Below, in pieces: positions 17,603 to 25,681 of a stretch of 64,000 bases of DNA. The notes beneath the pieces are model-generated. The model had not been told where the DNA came from and made no database searches. It saw only the letters and a list, made by a program, of their open reading frames with translations. The stretch's first letter is position 1, and each line of letters starts with the position of its first letter. The position numbers and the translations under genes were made by a program. Source of the DNA: Opacimonas sp002292215 (lineage in GTDB: Bacteria > Pseudomonadota > Gammaproteobacteria > Enterobacterales > Alteromonadaceae); contig OX044360.1 in assembly GCA_943846745.1 (NCBI GenBank), positions 62,001 through 126,000 of the forward strand, read 5' to 3'.

Positions 17603-19265
17603 AAAACCAGTAAAACCTGCGATTTACTTTTCAACCGAAAGTTACTCAACGGGTGGCAGTAAATTAATGGGAAGACAAGCAGCGGGTGAGGCATTCATGC
17701 GCGGCTTTGTGGATCACTATGGCAATACTGAGCTTGATATTCTTTTACATACCCCAAAAGAATCACGTCAAGCTCAGGCTTTTTTGCATCAAGAATATGG
17801 TTTTAGAGATATTAATTCTGCAAATATGTGGGATCTAAGTCAATTGCAAAACCAAACCTTGTATCTGCCTTCACCAGGAATTGGTGAAATGGCGGTACAT
17901 CGTGCTAAATTTGATGAAAGGCAATTTAGCCTCTGTGGTGTGACGCATACTACCGCAACGCATCGCGTCATGCAGACATTGTCCGACCTGCCGATCGATC
18001 CCGTTCGACCGTGGGATGCGCTAATTTGTACTTCTTCAAGTGTTCGACAATCTGTCGAAGTGATTGTGCAAGAAAGAGTCGAATATCTACAATGGAAATT
18101 GGGTGTAACGCGCATTGAGCTGCCACAACTTCCGGTTATTCCTCTTGGCGTGCATTGCCAAGATTATGTCGCATTAGATAAAGTAGCTGCGCGCAAGTCG
18201 TATAATATTGCGAGTGATGATATTGTTGTCGTGTACGTAGGACGATTATCGTTTCATGCAAAGGCGCACCCTCATCCCATGTTAGTCGCACTCGAAGAAG
18301 CTGCTAAGGTGTTAGAGCCTGGTCGACGTGTGCATTTACTCCAATGTGGTTGGTTTGCTAACGAACATATCGAAAAAGCATTCGAGCAATCACAAACGCA
18401 ATTGTCGCCTAATATTGTCCATCATCATATTGATGGCAGAATAAAAGCCCATGTTCGTCAAGTATGGTCAGCTGCTGATATTTTCATTTCCTTGTCAGAT
18501 AATATTCAAGAAACCTTTGGCTTAACCCCCATTGAGGCCATGGCAGCTGGTTTACCCGTTGTAGTCAGTGACTGGAATGGTTACAAAGACACCATTGTAC
18601 ATGGTGAAACCGGTTATCGAGTCAAAACTACGTTACCTAGCCGTGATAGCGTCGGGCAAACTTTAGCGGAGCGCTATGCCACAGGGCAAGACACTTATGA
18701 TATGTATTGTGGACATTCTTGCGAAACAATCAGTGTTGATATTCCTGAAACAATTCATTATTTATCACAGTTATTTGCTTCTCAAGCATTGCGAGATCAG
18801 CTTGGCACGGCAGGTAAGCAACGCGCGCTCGCTCGTTACGATTGGTCAGTGATTATGCGCCAGTATCATGATTTATGGGAGCAACTGGATGAAATCCGTT
18901 GTTCACACACCAATAAATTTGGTAATTTGCCGCACAAAGTCATGTCGCATCAGATCGATCCTTATCGTTTATTTTCGCACTATCCTTCGGTTCAACTGTG
19001 CGCTACTGCACAATTCACCCTCAATCAAGCATTAACTCAATCCGAATTTGAGCGTGTTTCTTCCCTAACGGGTCATGCTTTTGCTGAATTTATTCTACCT
19101 GACTTTACCCTTTGCCAGCAGATCCAACAGGCATTGGTAGATGAGCCGAAGATAAAATTAGGAACATTAACAACACAGCTTAATTGTGATCCTCAATTAG
19201 TTGAAATCGCTGTGTCATGGTTAATGAAAATTGGCGTGTTATCCATTCACACAGAGTCATTATGA
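17589..19265 (+). CDS. GT4-family glycosyltransferase with C-terminal extension
   Basis: Probable cytoplasmic GT-B glycosyltransferase, 558 residues. The Rossmann-type donor half has VVYVGRLSFHAKAHPHP (near residue 215) and the retaining-GT motif FGLTPIEAMAAGLPVVVSDWNG (near 310). After about residue 425 there is a roughly 130-residue extension unlike usual GT4 enzymes; its end (LGTLTTQLNCDPQLVEIAVSWLMKIGVLSI) resembles a winged helix. The TTG start overlaps the tolC-like gene by 14 bases. The next ATG (17668) would remove the conserved-looking FSTESYSTGGSKLMGRQAAG region. Location in the secretion operon suggests modification of the adhesin or of a surface glycan; donor and acceptor are unknown. 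Confidence 0.82.
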   Translation: MISYKKPVKPAIYFSTESYSTGGSKLMGRQAAGEAFMRGFVDHYGNTELDILLHTPKESRQAQAFLHQEYGFRDINSANMWDLSQLQNQTLYLPSPGIGEMAVHRAKFDERQFSLCGVTHTTATHRVMQTLSDLPIDPVRPWDALICTSSSVRQSVEVIVQERVEYLQWKLGVTRIELPQLPVIPLGVHCQDYVALDKVAARKSYNIASDDIVVVYVGRLSFHAKAHPHPMLVALEEAAKVLEPGRRVHLLQCGWFANEHIEKAFEQSQTQLSPNIVHHHIDGRIKAHVRQVWSAADIFISLSDNIQETFGLTPIEAMAAGLPVVVSDWNGYKDTIVHGETGYRVKTTLPSRDSVGQTLAERYATGQDTYDMYCGHSCETISVDIPETIHYLSQLFASQALRDQLGTAGKQRALARYDWSVIMRQYHDLWEQLDEIRCSHTNKFGNLPHKVMSHQIDPYRLFSHYPSVQLCATAQFTLNQALTQSEFERVSSLTGHAFAEFILPDFTLCQQIQQALVDEPKIKLGTLTTQLNCDPQLVEIAVSWLMKIGVLSIHTESL

Positions 19266-20515
19266 ATATATTATTTATCCACCAAAATTTTCCCGGTCAA
19301 TACAAACACCTCGCGCCAGCACTCGTAAAGCGCGGGCATAACGTTCATGCTATTGGTATGAGTGGATTTCAAAGCCAAGCGGGGATTACGTTTCACCGCT
19401 ACAAAAACGCCCGTGGAACTACGCATAATGCGCACCCTTGGGTGATTGATTATGAAGCTAAAATTATTCGTGGCGAAGCGTGTGCTAATTTATGTATGCA
19501 GTTAAAACAAGATGGTTTTGAGCCCGATGTCATTTGTGCTCATCCTGGTTGGGGTGAAACTTTATTTTTGAAAGAAGTATGGCCAGATGCCAAACAGTTG
19601 CATTTTGTTGAGTTTTATTATGGTTCGACAGGGCGTGATGTTGATTTTGATCCGGAATTTTCAAAACTCGATTTTGCCGGTAAATGCCGTTTAACCAGTA
19701 AAAACACCAATAATTTACTAAATCTGCAGATGATGGATGCAGGCGTGTCACCAACGTATTGGCAACACTCGACAGTGCCTGAAGCGTTTCAAGGCAAAAT
19801 AAGCGTTGTGCATGATGGCATTAATACCGCGCAATTATGCCCTGATAAATCTGTGTCCTTAAATATTCGCGATGTGGATGGTCAGGCGGTTCACTTGACC
19901 CAAAAAGACCAAATAATCACGTTTGTGAATCGTAATTTAGAGCCGAGTCGTGGGTATCACTCTTTTATGCGTGCGTTACCACAGATCCAACAAGACAACC
20001 CGAATGCCAAAGTATTGATCATTGGTGGTGATGGTGTCAGTTATGGCAAAAAACCAGATAAAGGTACATGGAAGCAGCAATTTTTGGATGAAGTGAAATC
20101 TGACTTAGATCTGTCACGCATCCACTTCCTTGGCAAAGTCCCTTACGACGTCTATATCAATGCGATTCGATTATCATCTTGTCATGTGTATTTGACCTCG
20201 CCATTTGTACTGTCTTGGTCAATGTTAGAATCAATGAGTCTTGGAGCGCCTATTTTAGGGTCTTCCACCCAGCCGGTGGTAGAAGTGATTGAGCATGAGA
20301 AAAATGGGTGGTTGGTTGATTTTTTCAATTATGAAAACATTGCAAAAATGACCACGCATATCTTGAGTTTATCCGACGATGAAATCGCTAGAGTCACCAC
20401 TCAAGCACGCAAAACTGTCATTGAAAAGTATGATTTAGATCTAGTATGTTTGCCTAAACACATCGAATTAGTTGAGGGATTAGTGACGGACGCTAAACCG
20501 ATTAATCATCATTAA
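19262..20515 (+). CDS. GT4-family glycosyltransferase (Glyco_trans_4_3 N-domain type)
   Basis: Second glycosyltransferase of the adhesin operon, 417 residues from ATG 19262, which overlaps the previous stop as ATGA. The N-terminal half carries the family words ILFIHQNFPGQYKHLAPAL, AHPGWGETLFLKEV and VEFYYGSTGRDVDFDPEF. The C-terminal half has FVNRNLEPSRGYHSFMRALP, a nucleotide-sugar region (LIIGGDGVSYG) and SWSMLESMSLGAPILGSSTQPVVEVI, where the conserved Glu of retaining GTs is visible. Starting 15 codons upstream (19217) is possible but less likely given the coupling. Function is inferred from family and context only. Confidence 0.87.
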   Translation: MNILFIHQNFPGQYKHLAPALVKRGHNVHAIGMSGFQSQAGITFHRYKNARGTTHNAHPWVIDYEAKIIRGEACANLCMQLKQDGFEPDVICAHPGWGETLFLKEVWPDAKQLHFVEFYYGSTGRDVDFDPEFSKLDFAGKCRLTSKNTNNLLNLQMMDAGVSPTYWQHSTVPEAFQGKISVVHDGINTAQLCPDKSVSLNIRDVDGQAVHLTQKDQIITFVNRNLEPSRGYHSFMRALPQIQQDNPNAKVLIIGGDGVSYGKKPDKGTWKQQFLDEVKSDLDLSRIHFLGKVPYDVYINAIRLSSCHVYLTSPFVLSWSMLESMSLGAPILGSSTQPVVEVIEHEKNGWLVDFFNYENIAKMTTHILSLSDDEIARVTTQARKTVIEKYDLDLVCLPKHIELVEGLVTDAKPINHH

Positions 20516-20518
20516 TAC

Positions 20519-21298
20519 TTATGCGTATTGCTTAATTAACTCTCCTGCGACAAACACCACCATTTGACCTGGCTGCATCTTTTGCCAAGTCTCATTGGTT
20601 GTGAGCGGCTGGGTTGCTAAAACAGTCACCACATCATTCGGTGTGGTCTCTTGACTAAAATCTACACTGACTTCTAAATCTTTAAGTAAAGCAGCTCCAA
20701 ACGGCGCGCGTCGCGTCACCCAATGTAGGTTATTGGAACAATGTGCGATCAACGCATGCCCATCGCTGAGTAAAAAATTACACACATCAAATTCATGTAA
20801 CTGTTGGCGTTTGGCATAAATAAAATCATACAGTTTAGTTGGGTCTGCAGGCCGAGTCGGAAATGTTTGTTCAATTTGGTGTAATAACCAACAAAATATG
20901 TGTTCAGAATCGGTTGTGCCAATGGGGATAAAACGACCTAAAGGCAGAATCGAATGGATATCTTTTAATTGACCATTGTGAGCAAATGTCCAGTTTTCGC
21001 CCCATAATTCACGGCGAAACGGATGGGTGTTTTCGAGGGTTAATGCACCGACGTTTGCTTGTCGAATATGACTAATCACAATGTCACTTTTAATGCACTG
21101 TCGTTTTAGAAAATTAGCGACGTCACAATCTGAACCAGCTTTGAGATCGCGAAACTCTTGGACGCCTTTGCCTTGATAAAAGGTAATCCCCCAGCCGTCT
21201 TTGTGAATATCCGTACGCCCAGCGCGTTCCACTAGTCCAGTAAAGCTAAACCGTGCATCGGTAGGTACATTGGCTGACATTCCCATAAGTTGACACAT
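20519..21298 (-). CDS. yafJ: class II glutamine amidotransferase, YafJ type
   Basis: Predicted cytoplasmic glutamine amidotransferase, 259 residues (E. coli YafJ is similar in length). The start MCQLMGMSANVP puts the nucleophilic Cys at position 2, exposed after Met removal, as in Ntn-type glutaminase domains; an in-frame ATG 12 codons upstream would bury it. Other family words are GRTDIHKDGWG, SHIRQANVGALTLENTHPF and WTFAHNGQL. No synthase partner is fused. It converges tail-to-tail with the second glycosyltransferase, with 3 bases between, so it belongs to a separate leftward unit. Confidence 0.88.
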   Translation of the reverse strand: MCQLMGMSANVPTDARFSFTGLVERAGRTDIHKDGWGITFYQGKGVQEFRDLKAGSDCDVANFLKRQCIKSDIVISHIRQANVGALTLENTHPFRRELWGENWTFAHNGQLKDIHSILPLGRFIPIGTTDSEHIFCWLLHQIEQTFPTRPADPTKLYDFIYAKRQQLHEFDVCNFLLSDGHALIAHCSNNLHWVTRRAPFGAALLKDLEVSVDFSQETTPNDVVTVLATQPLTTNETWQKMQPGQMVVFVAGELIKQYA

Positions 21299-21459
21299 GC
21301 GGTTATTTCCTTTGATTTTTTTGTAGTATATCAAGCTTCACTAGATTGGGACAATAGATGATACTGTCTGTGTAAACTATCTGATTAAACTACCCTTATG
21401 ATTCTTATGACCGTATAATAGGTCTCGAAATTCATAGGGTAAATTTTTAAGGTATTGTA

Positions 21460-21894
21460 ATGCAAGTATGTGGCGTTGAAATCAAAGGTACAGAAGCCGT
21501 AATCAGTTTATTATCTATGCACGATGGATTAGTTAATATTCCGGAGTGTCGTGTTCGTAAAATCGAATACACCAAAAAAAATACCACGTCAGATTTGCGT
21601 TATTTTCAAAGCACTTTCGCTAAGCTCATCGAAGATTATAAAATTGATGCCGTCGTGATTAAAGAACGTCCATTAAAAGGTAAATTTGCCGGTGGGGCAT
21701 TAGGCTTTAAAATTGAAGCGGCGATCCAATTAATTCCGGAGCTCAATGTCCAAGTTATAAGCAATATTGAACTTAAAGAGATCTTGAACCATAATCCTAT
21801 ACTAATAGACTTTAGTGAGACGGGTTTAAAAATCTTTCAACAACAAGCATTTAATGTTGCTTTTGCTTTTTTAAGCTCGAATACCGAAAAATAA
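21460..21894 (+). CDS. DUF3010 family protein
   Basis: Small conserved protein of unknown function, 144 residues, recognised from MQVCGVEIKGTEAVISLL, the KIEYTKKNTTSDLRYFQS segment and KERPLKGKFAGGALGFKIEAAIQL. The fold looks RNase H/RuvC-like (beta strand with an acidic start, VVIKERP), but no catalytic set is certain. ATG follows AAGGTATTGTA. It lies 12 bases upstream of the SDR gene and is probably co-transcribed with it. Confidence 0.78.
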   Translation: MQVCGVEIKGTEAVISLLSMHDGLVNIPECRVRKIEYTKKNTTSDLRYFQSTFAKLIEDYKIDAVVIKERPLKGKFAGGALGFKIEAAIQLIPELNVQVISNIELKEILNHNPILIDFSETGLKIFQQQAFNVAFAFLSSNTEK

Positions 21895-21906
21895 AGTGAG
21901 TGGTTG

Positions 21907-22668
21907 ATGAACACTAATTCGCCAATTAAAAAGCCTAACACAGAAAATCAAACTCTTGTGATTACTGGTGGTTCTTCCGGTATCGGTCTCGCTATCTGTC
22001 AGCGTTTTGTTGAAGCTGGTTACCTTGTGTTTAACCTTGATATCCAATCGTCCAACGTGGGACACTTTATTCAAGTGGATGTGACTGACTCCCAAGCGGT
22101 GCATCATGCGATTGCCAATATCGCCGATCAGCACATCATTACGACGCTTATTTGTAATGCCGGGAAACATCTCTCCGCAAATATCGAGCAAACTGATGAA
22201 GCGACATTAGATTCCCTAATCGCGTTGAATGTCAAAGGCGCGTATCACGCTATTCAAGCTTGTTTACCCAGTATGAAAGCAGCTCAGTCAGGCAGTATTA
22301 TTATGATAGCTTCTGATCAAGCTATCGTAGGTAAAACAAATTCATTTGCGTATAATTTAACGAAACATGCACTTGCTTCTATCGCCAAAACAACGGCCTT
22401 AGATTATGCGGCATTTAATATACGTGCCAATGCATTATGTCCGGGCACTATTGATACGCCTTTGTATCAACAAGCGATTGCTAATTATGTTGCACGTTCA
22501 GGAGCCAATGCTAAGGATGTGCATGCACACGAGGCACAATGTCAGCCATTAGGACGCATAGGTCTTCCTGACGAAGTCGCTGCGTATGCGTTATTTTTAG
22601 CTTCTGACGAAGCCAGTTTTGTGACGGGCTCTTTACAGGTGATGGATGGTGGATACGCAGCACAATGA
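21907..22668 (+). CDS. SDR-family NAD(P)-dependent dehydrogenase
   Basis: Short-chain dehydrogenase, about 253 residues. The cofactor motif TGGSSGIGLAI is near residue 22, CNAG near 85, and catalytic Ser (MIASDQAIVG) and Tyr-Lys (YNLTK) are present. PG and the terminal MDGGYAAQ are family hallmarks. ATG 21907 is chosen; a TTG immediately before it is possible. The stop overlaps the next start as ATGA, coupling it to a sugar-lactone hydrolase. In such modules the SDR usually oxidises a free aldose (for example L-fucose or a related sugar) to its lactone. Substrate is not shown by sequence. Confidence 0.87.
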   Translation: MNTNSPIKKPNTENQTLVITGGSSGIGLAICQRFVEAGYLVFNLDIQSSNVGHFIQVDVTDSQAVHHAIANIADQHIITTLICNAGKHLSANIEQTDEATLDSLIALNVKGAYHAIQACLPSMKAAQSGSIIMIASDQAIVGKTNSFAYNLTKHALASIAKTTALDYAAFNIRANALCPGTIDTPLYQQAIANYVARSGANAKDVHAHEAQCQPLGRIGLPDEVAAYALFLASDEASFVTGSLQVMDGGYAAQ

Positions 22669-23600
22669 TCCCCCAACCGGCATCTAGGCTGATTGAAATT
22701 ATCGATCCCCATGTTCATTTATTTGCCCTTGAACATGGACAATACCATTGGTTAAAGTCAGATAACCCGCCTTATTGGCCTGATAAGGCATTGATCAATA
22801 AAAACTTCACTGCTGATTCTCTACACTTATCCGAGCCGTTGACTTTGCGTGGATACGTTCATATTGAAGCCGGTTTTGATAATCAACAACCGTGGCTGGA
22901 GCTTGATTATTTGGAACAACCACCACTGACACAGCCGACACTCCCGTTCAATGCGATTGCTTGTTGTGATTTGACGTTATCTTCTGACGCCTTTATCCAG
23001 CAGATTACTAAGTTAACATCATGCGCATCTTTTGTCGGGGTTAGGCATATTTTAGATGAGCATGCGTTGAGTTTGTTAACCTCACCCCAGGTGCTTAAGA
23101 ACCTGACTTACCTTAGTGACCAAGCTATTTTATTTGAAGCTCAATTTGACGTAACAGATAACGTTGTTGTGGAGTGTATTTATGAGTTGTTTGTTACAAA
23201 TACCCCTTTAGACATCATGACTCAACCCTTGCAACATACTTGGGTGATAAATCATGTTGGATTGGGGGCAATGAGTGACGCAACACATAATCAATGGGTA
23301 CATAATCTTAAACGTCTAGCGTTGATCCCCAATTTCAAAGTAAAAGCCTCTGGTTGGGAAATGGCACAGCGCAATTACAGTGAAGAGCTTGTCTCATGCA
23401 CGCTAAAAACGTTATTAGCGATATGGGGGGAAGAACGGATCATGCTGGCGAGTAATTTTCCACTCACACTATTTAGTTGTAGCTATCAGAGATATTGGGA
23501 ACGGATGCTTCAAGTATTAGAAGCGTTAGCGTTAACCCAAAAAACACAGCGCGCATTGCTTTCACAAAACGCGCTGGAGACCTATTTAACGATAACGTGA
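22665..23600 (+). CDS. amidohydrolase-family sugar lactonase (aldonolactonase type)
   Basis: 311-residue TIM-barrel hydrolase of the amidohydrolase_2 family, resembling L-fucono- and L-rhamnonolactonases. The first metal motif is IDPHVHLF, an internal His lies in WVINHVGLGAM, and a late strand reads MLASNFPL where many relatives have SDWP. It should open the lactone made by the preceding SDR enzyme. Start ATG overlaps the SDR stop. Its last 19 bases overlap the 3' end of the convergent dehydratase gene. Confidence 0.82.
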   Translation: MIPQPASRLIEIIDPHVHLFALEHGQYHWLKSDNPPYWPDKALINKNFTADSLHLSEPLTLRGYVHIEAGFDNQQPWLELDYLEQPPLTQPTLPFNAIACCDLTLSSDAFIQQITKLTSCASFVGVRHILDEHALSLLTSPQVLKNLTYLSDQAILFEAQFDVTDNVVVECIYELFVTNTPLDIMTQPLQHTWVINHVGLGAMSDATHNQWVHNLKRLALIPNFKVKASGWEMAQRNYSEELVSCTLKTLLAIWGEERIMLASNFPLTLFSCSYQRYWERMLQVLEALALTQKTQRALLSQNALETYLTIT

Positions 23601-24757
23601 GGCGATCGTTTTACGATATCGTCATTCAGTTCAATGCCAATACCGGGTAAGTCAGGCACAACAAACTTACCATTCACCGGTTGATAATCTTGGATACAAA
23701 GTTCACGGTTCCACGCTTTAATTGCGTAAGTATGATGTTCATGGATCAAGAAATTGGGAATGGCTGCTTCTAGTTGTAATGCCGCCGCGGTTGCGACCGG
23801 CCCACCACAAACGTGTGCTTGAATACGGATATCGTAAACATCAGCGTAATCACAGACTTTCTTCGCTTCGGTAAAGCCACCGCACAAACCCACATCCGGT
23901 TGTAATACATCAATACTTTGATCTTCAAAATACGGTCGTACATCCCAACGATGATATAAACGTTCACCACCCGCAATCGGCACTTTTACGTTTTCTGCGA
24001 CTTTTTTATGTACCGCAGAGTTGAGATAATTGACCGGCTCTTCAAACATCATACAGCCCACTTCTTCAATGACACTGCCCATTTGAATAGCACTCGCACA
24101 ACCCATTAATGAATGCGCTTCAAAAATAATATCCACATCACTGCCGACGGCATCACGAATAGCACGAAGACGATCACCAAATAAACGCATTTGCTTAGGC
24201 GTGAACAGATTTGTACGGTCAAAGCTTGATACACCATGCTCATCATAGACAATAGGATCGACTTTAACCGCATCATAGCCTTGCGCAACGGCTTTTAACG
24301 CGGCTTCTGCATATTGAGCTGGCTCGACTAATTTAGTGCATTCATCATCCCAGTCAAACTGTAACTGACTGGCATAAGTACGTAAGTTATCATTGGTTTT
24401 ACCACCGAGTAGTTGGTACACCGGCACATTTAATGCTTTGCCTTTGATATCCCACAATGCAGTATCGATAGCGCTCATTGCGGCATACAGTACTGGACCT
24501 CCACCTAATCCCCAAAAGCTTTCACGGAACATACGCGTCCATAATTGCTCGGTTTTGAACGGATCATGACCGATTAATACGGCTTCCACAATCTCTTTAA
24601 TCATCGCAGCTGCGGCACTGTGGCCCCAATCATAGGCGAGTCCAGCTTCACCCACACCATGAATACCTTCGTCGGTATGCACACGGATAAAAATAGGGTT
24701 CCAAGGTGGACGCTCAGGACAGTGGATATCAAAAATTTCTACATGGGTAACTTTCAT
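23582..24757 (-). CDS. enolase-superfamily sugar-acid dehydratase (MR/MLE family)
   Basis: 391-residue mandelate racemase/muconate lactonising-type enzyme, closest in layout to galactonate and mannonate dehydratases. The capping domain has VGEAGLAYDWGHSAA and SAIDTALWDIKGKA. Barrel residues include the AVKVDP lysine strand, metal ligands in IIFEAHSL (Glu where relatives have Asp, with the adjacent His of the galactonate-dehydratase subgroup), FEEP and AGGERLYHRWD, and a general-acid His in QAHVCGGP. It should dehydrate a sugar acid to a 2-keto-3-deoxy acid. It lies 66 bases downstream of the aldolase gene on the same strand. Confidence 0.86.
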   Translation of the reverse strand: MKVTHVEIFDIHCPERPPWNPIFIRVHTDEGIHGVGEAGLAYDWGHSAAAAMIKEIVEAVLIGHDPFKTEQLWTRMFRESFWGLGGGPVLYAAMSAIDTALWDIKGKALNVPVYQLLGGKTNDNLRTYASQLQFDWDDECTKLVEPAQYAEAALKAVAQGYDAVKVDPIVYDEHGVSSFDRTNLFTPKQMRLFGDRLRAIRDAVGSDVDIIFEAHSLMGCASAIQMGSVIEEVGCMMFEEPVNYLNSAVHKKVAENVKVPIAGGERLYHRWDVRPYFEDQSIDVLQPDVGLCGGFTEAKKVCDYADVYDIRIQAHVCGGPVATAAALQLEAAIPNFLIHEHHTYAIKAWNRELCIQDYQPVNGKFVVPDLPGIGIELNDDIVKRSPHVIVK

Positions 24758-24823
24758 TACAGTCTCGCTTATTACAAAAAGAGTACAAAAAAGGGTATAA
24801 AAAGCTTATAAATAGAACACAGT

Positions 24824-25603
24824 TTATTGGTCAAAGTCAGGATGCATGCGCTTGACACGCCGCATCATGGCTGGCCATGTTTTTTGTCCGCCGGTTTGAC
24901 CGGTATGCACCACAGCAGCTTGCGCTTTAATACCATCAATAATGCGTTGTTTTACAAAAATAGGATCGTCGCGGCTCGCGTCGATTTTAACTTGGATCTC
25001 ACAGGCTTTGAGTAAATCGTACATGTGCATGAATGCATCGCCAATCGTTAAACCCATGGTGAGTGCACCATGGTTGCGTAACAACATAAAGTTAGCGGTA
25101 CCGAGATCTTCTTGTAAGCGTTGTATTTCATCCGGCTCTACGGCTAAGCCTTCATAATCATGATAGGCCATTGAAGCCAGTGCAAACGCCGCATATTGAG
25201 AATAGGGTTGCAAGCCGTATTGTAAACTAGCGACCGCAATCGCATCAGCATGATGGACATGGAATGCACATTGATCTGCATGGCGGGCAATATGAACCGC
25301 ACTATGAATGGTGAAACCTGCAGGATTAATGGTAAACGGACAGTCGGGATCGACGACATTGCCATCGATATCGATTTTGACTAAATTCGAAGCAGTGACT
25401 TCTTCAAAGCATAAACCAAATGCATTGATTAATAAGTGCTCGGTACCAGGAATTCGCGCGGAAATATGAGTATGGATTAAATCGTCCCACCCATGAATGA
25501 CCATTAAACGATAGGCGGCCGCTAATTCGATTCGAGTTTGCCACTCGACTGGCGATACTTTGCCACTAAGATGAATTTGATTGATTGAATTAATTGTATG
25601 CAT
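24824..25603 (-). CDS. class II aldolase/adducin family protein
   Basis: 259-residue member of the FucA/AraD/adducin family, which holds zinc-dependent aldolases, epimerases and decarboxylases acting on sugar phosphates or sugar acids. Metal-type histidines lie in CAFHVHHADAIAV and LLRNHGALTMG; the upstream HTHISARIPGTEHLLINAFG is the usual start of the fold. No sugar kinase is adjacent, so a non-phosphorylated substrate is plausible. The only usable start is ATG 25603. It has no Shine-Dalgarno box and directly abuts one arm of an inverted repeat (25604-25648). Confidence 0.83.
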   Translation of the reverse strand: MHTINSINQIHLSGKVSPVEWQTRIELAAAYRLMVIHGWDDLIHTHISARIPGTEHLLINAFGLCFEEVTASNLVKIDIDGNVVDPDCPFTINPAGFTIHSAVHIARHADQCAFHVHHADAIAVASLQYGLQPYSQYAAFALASMAYHDYEGLAVEPDEIQRLQEDLGTANFMLLRNHGALTMGLTIGDAFMHMYDLLKACEIQVKIDASRDDPIFVKQRIIDGIKAQAAVVHTGQTGGQKTWPAMMRRVKRMHPDFDQ

Positions 25604-25648
25604 ATATTGGGAAACGTAATCATTTTAAGATTAATAATTTCCCAATAT
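25604..25648. promoter_or_regulatory. inverted repeat abutting the aldolase start codon
   Basis: Arms ATATTGGGAAA (25604-25614) and TTTCCCAATAT (25638-25648) are a perfect 11-base match separated by 23 AT-rich bases. The left arm touches the start codon of the leftward aldolase gene. It could be a repressor operator for the aldolase-dehydratase pair, or an RNA hairpin that controls translation of a leader lacking a Shine-Dalgarno box. Confidence 0.55.
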
Positions 25649-25681
25649 CATATCATACGATAGCGCGATCGGGAGTAGTGC

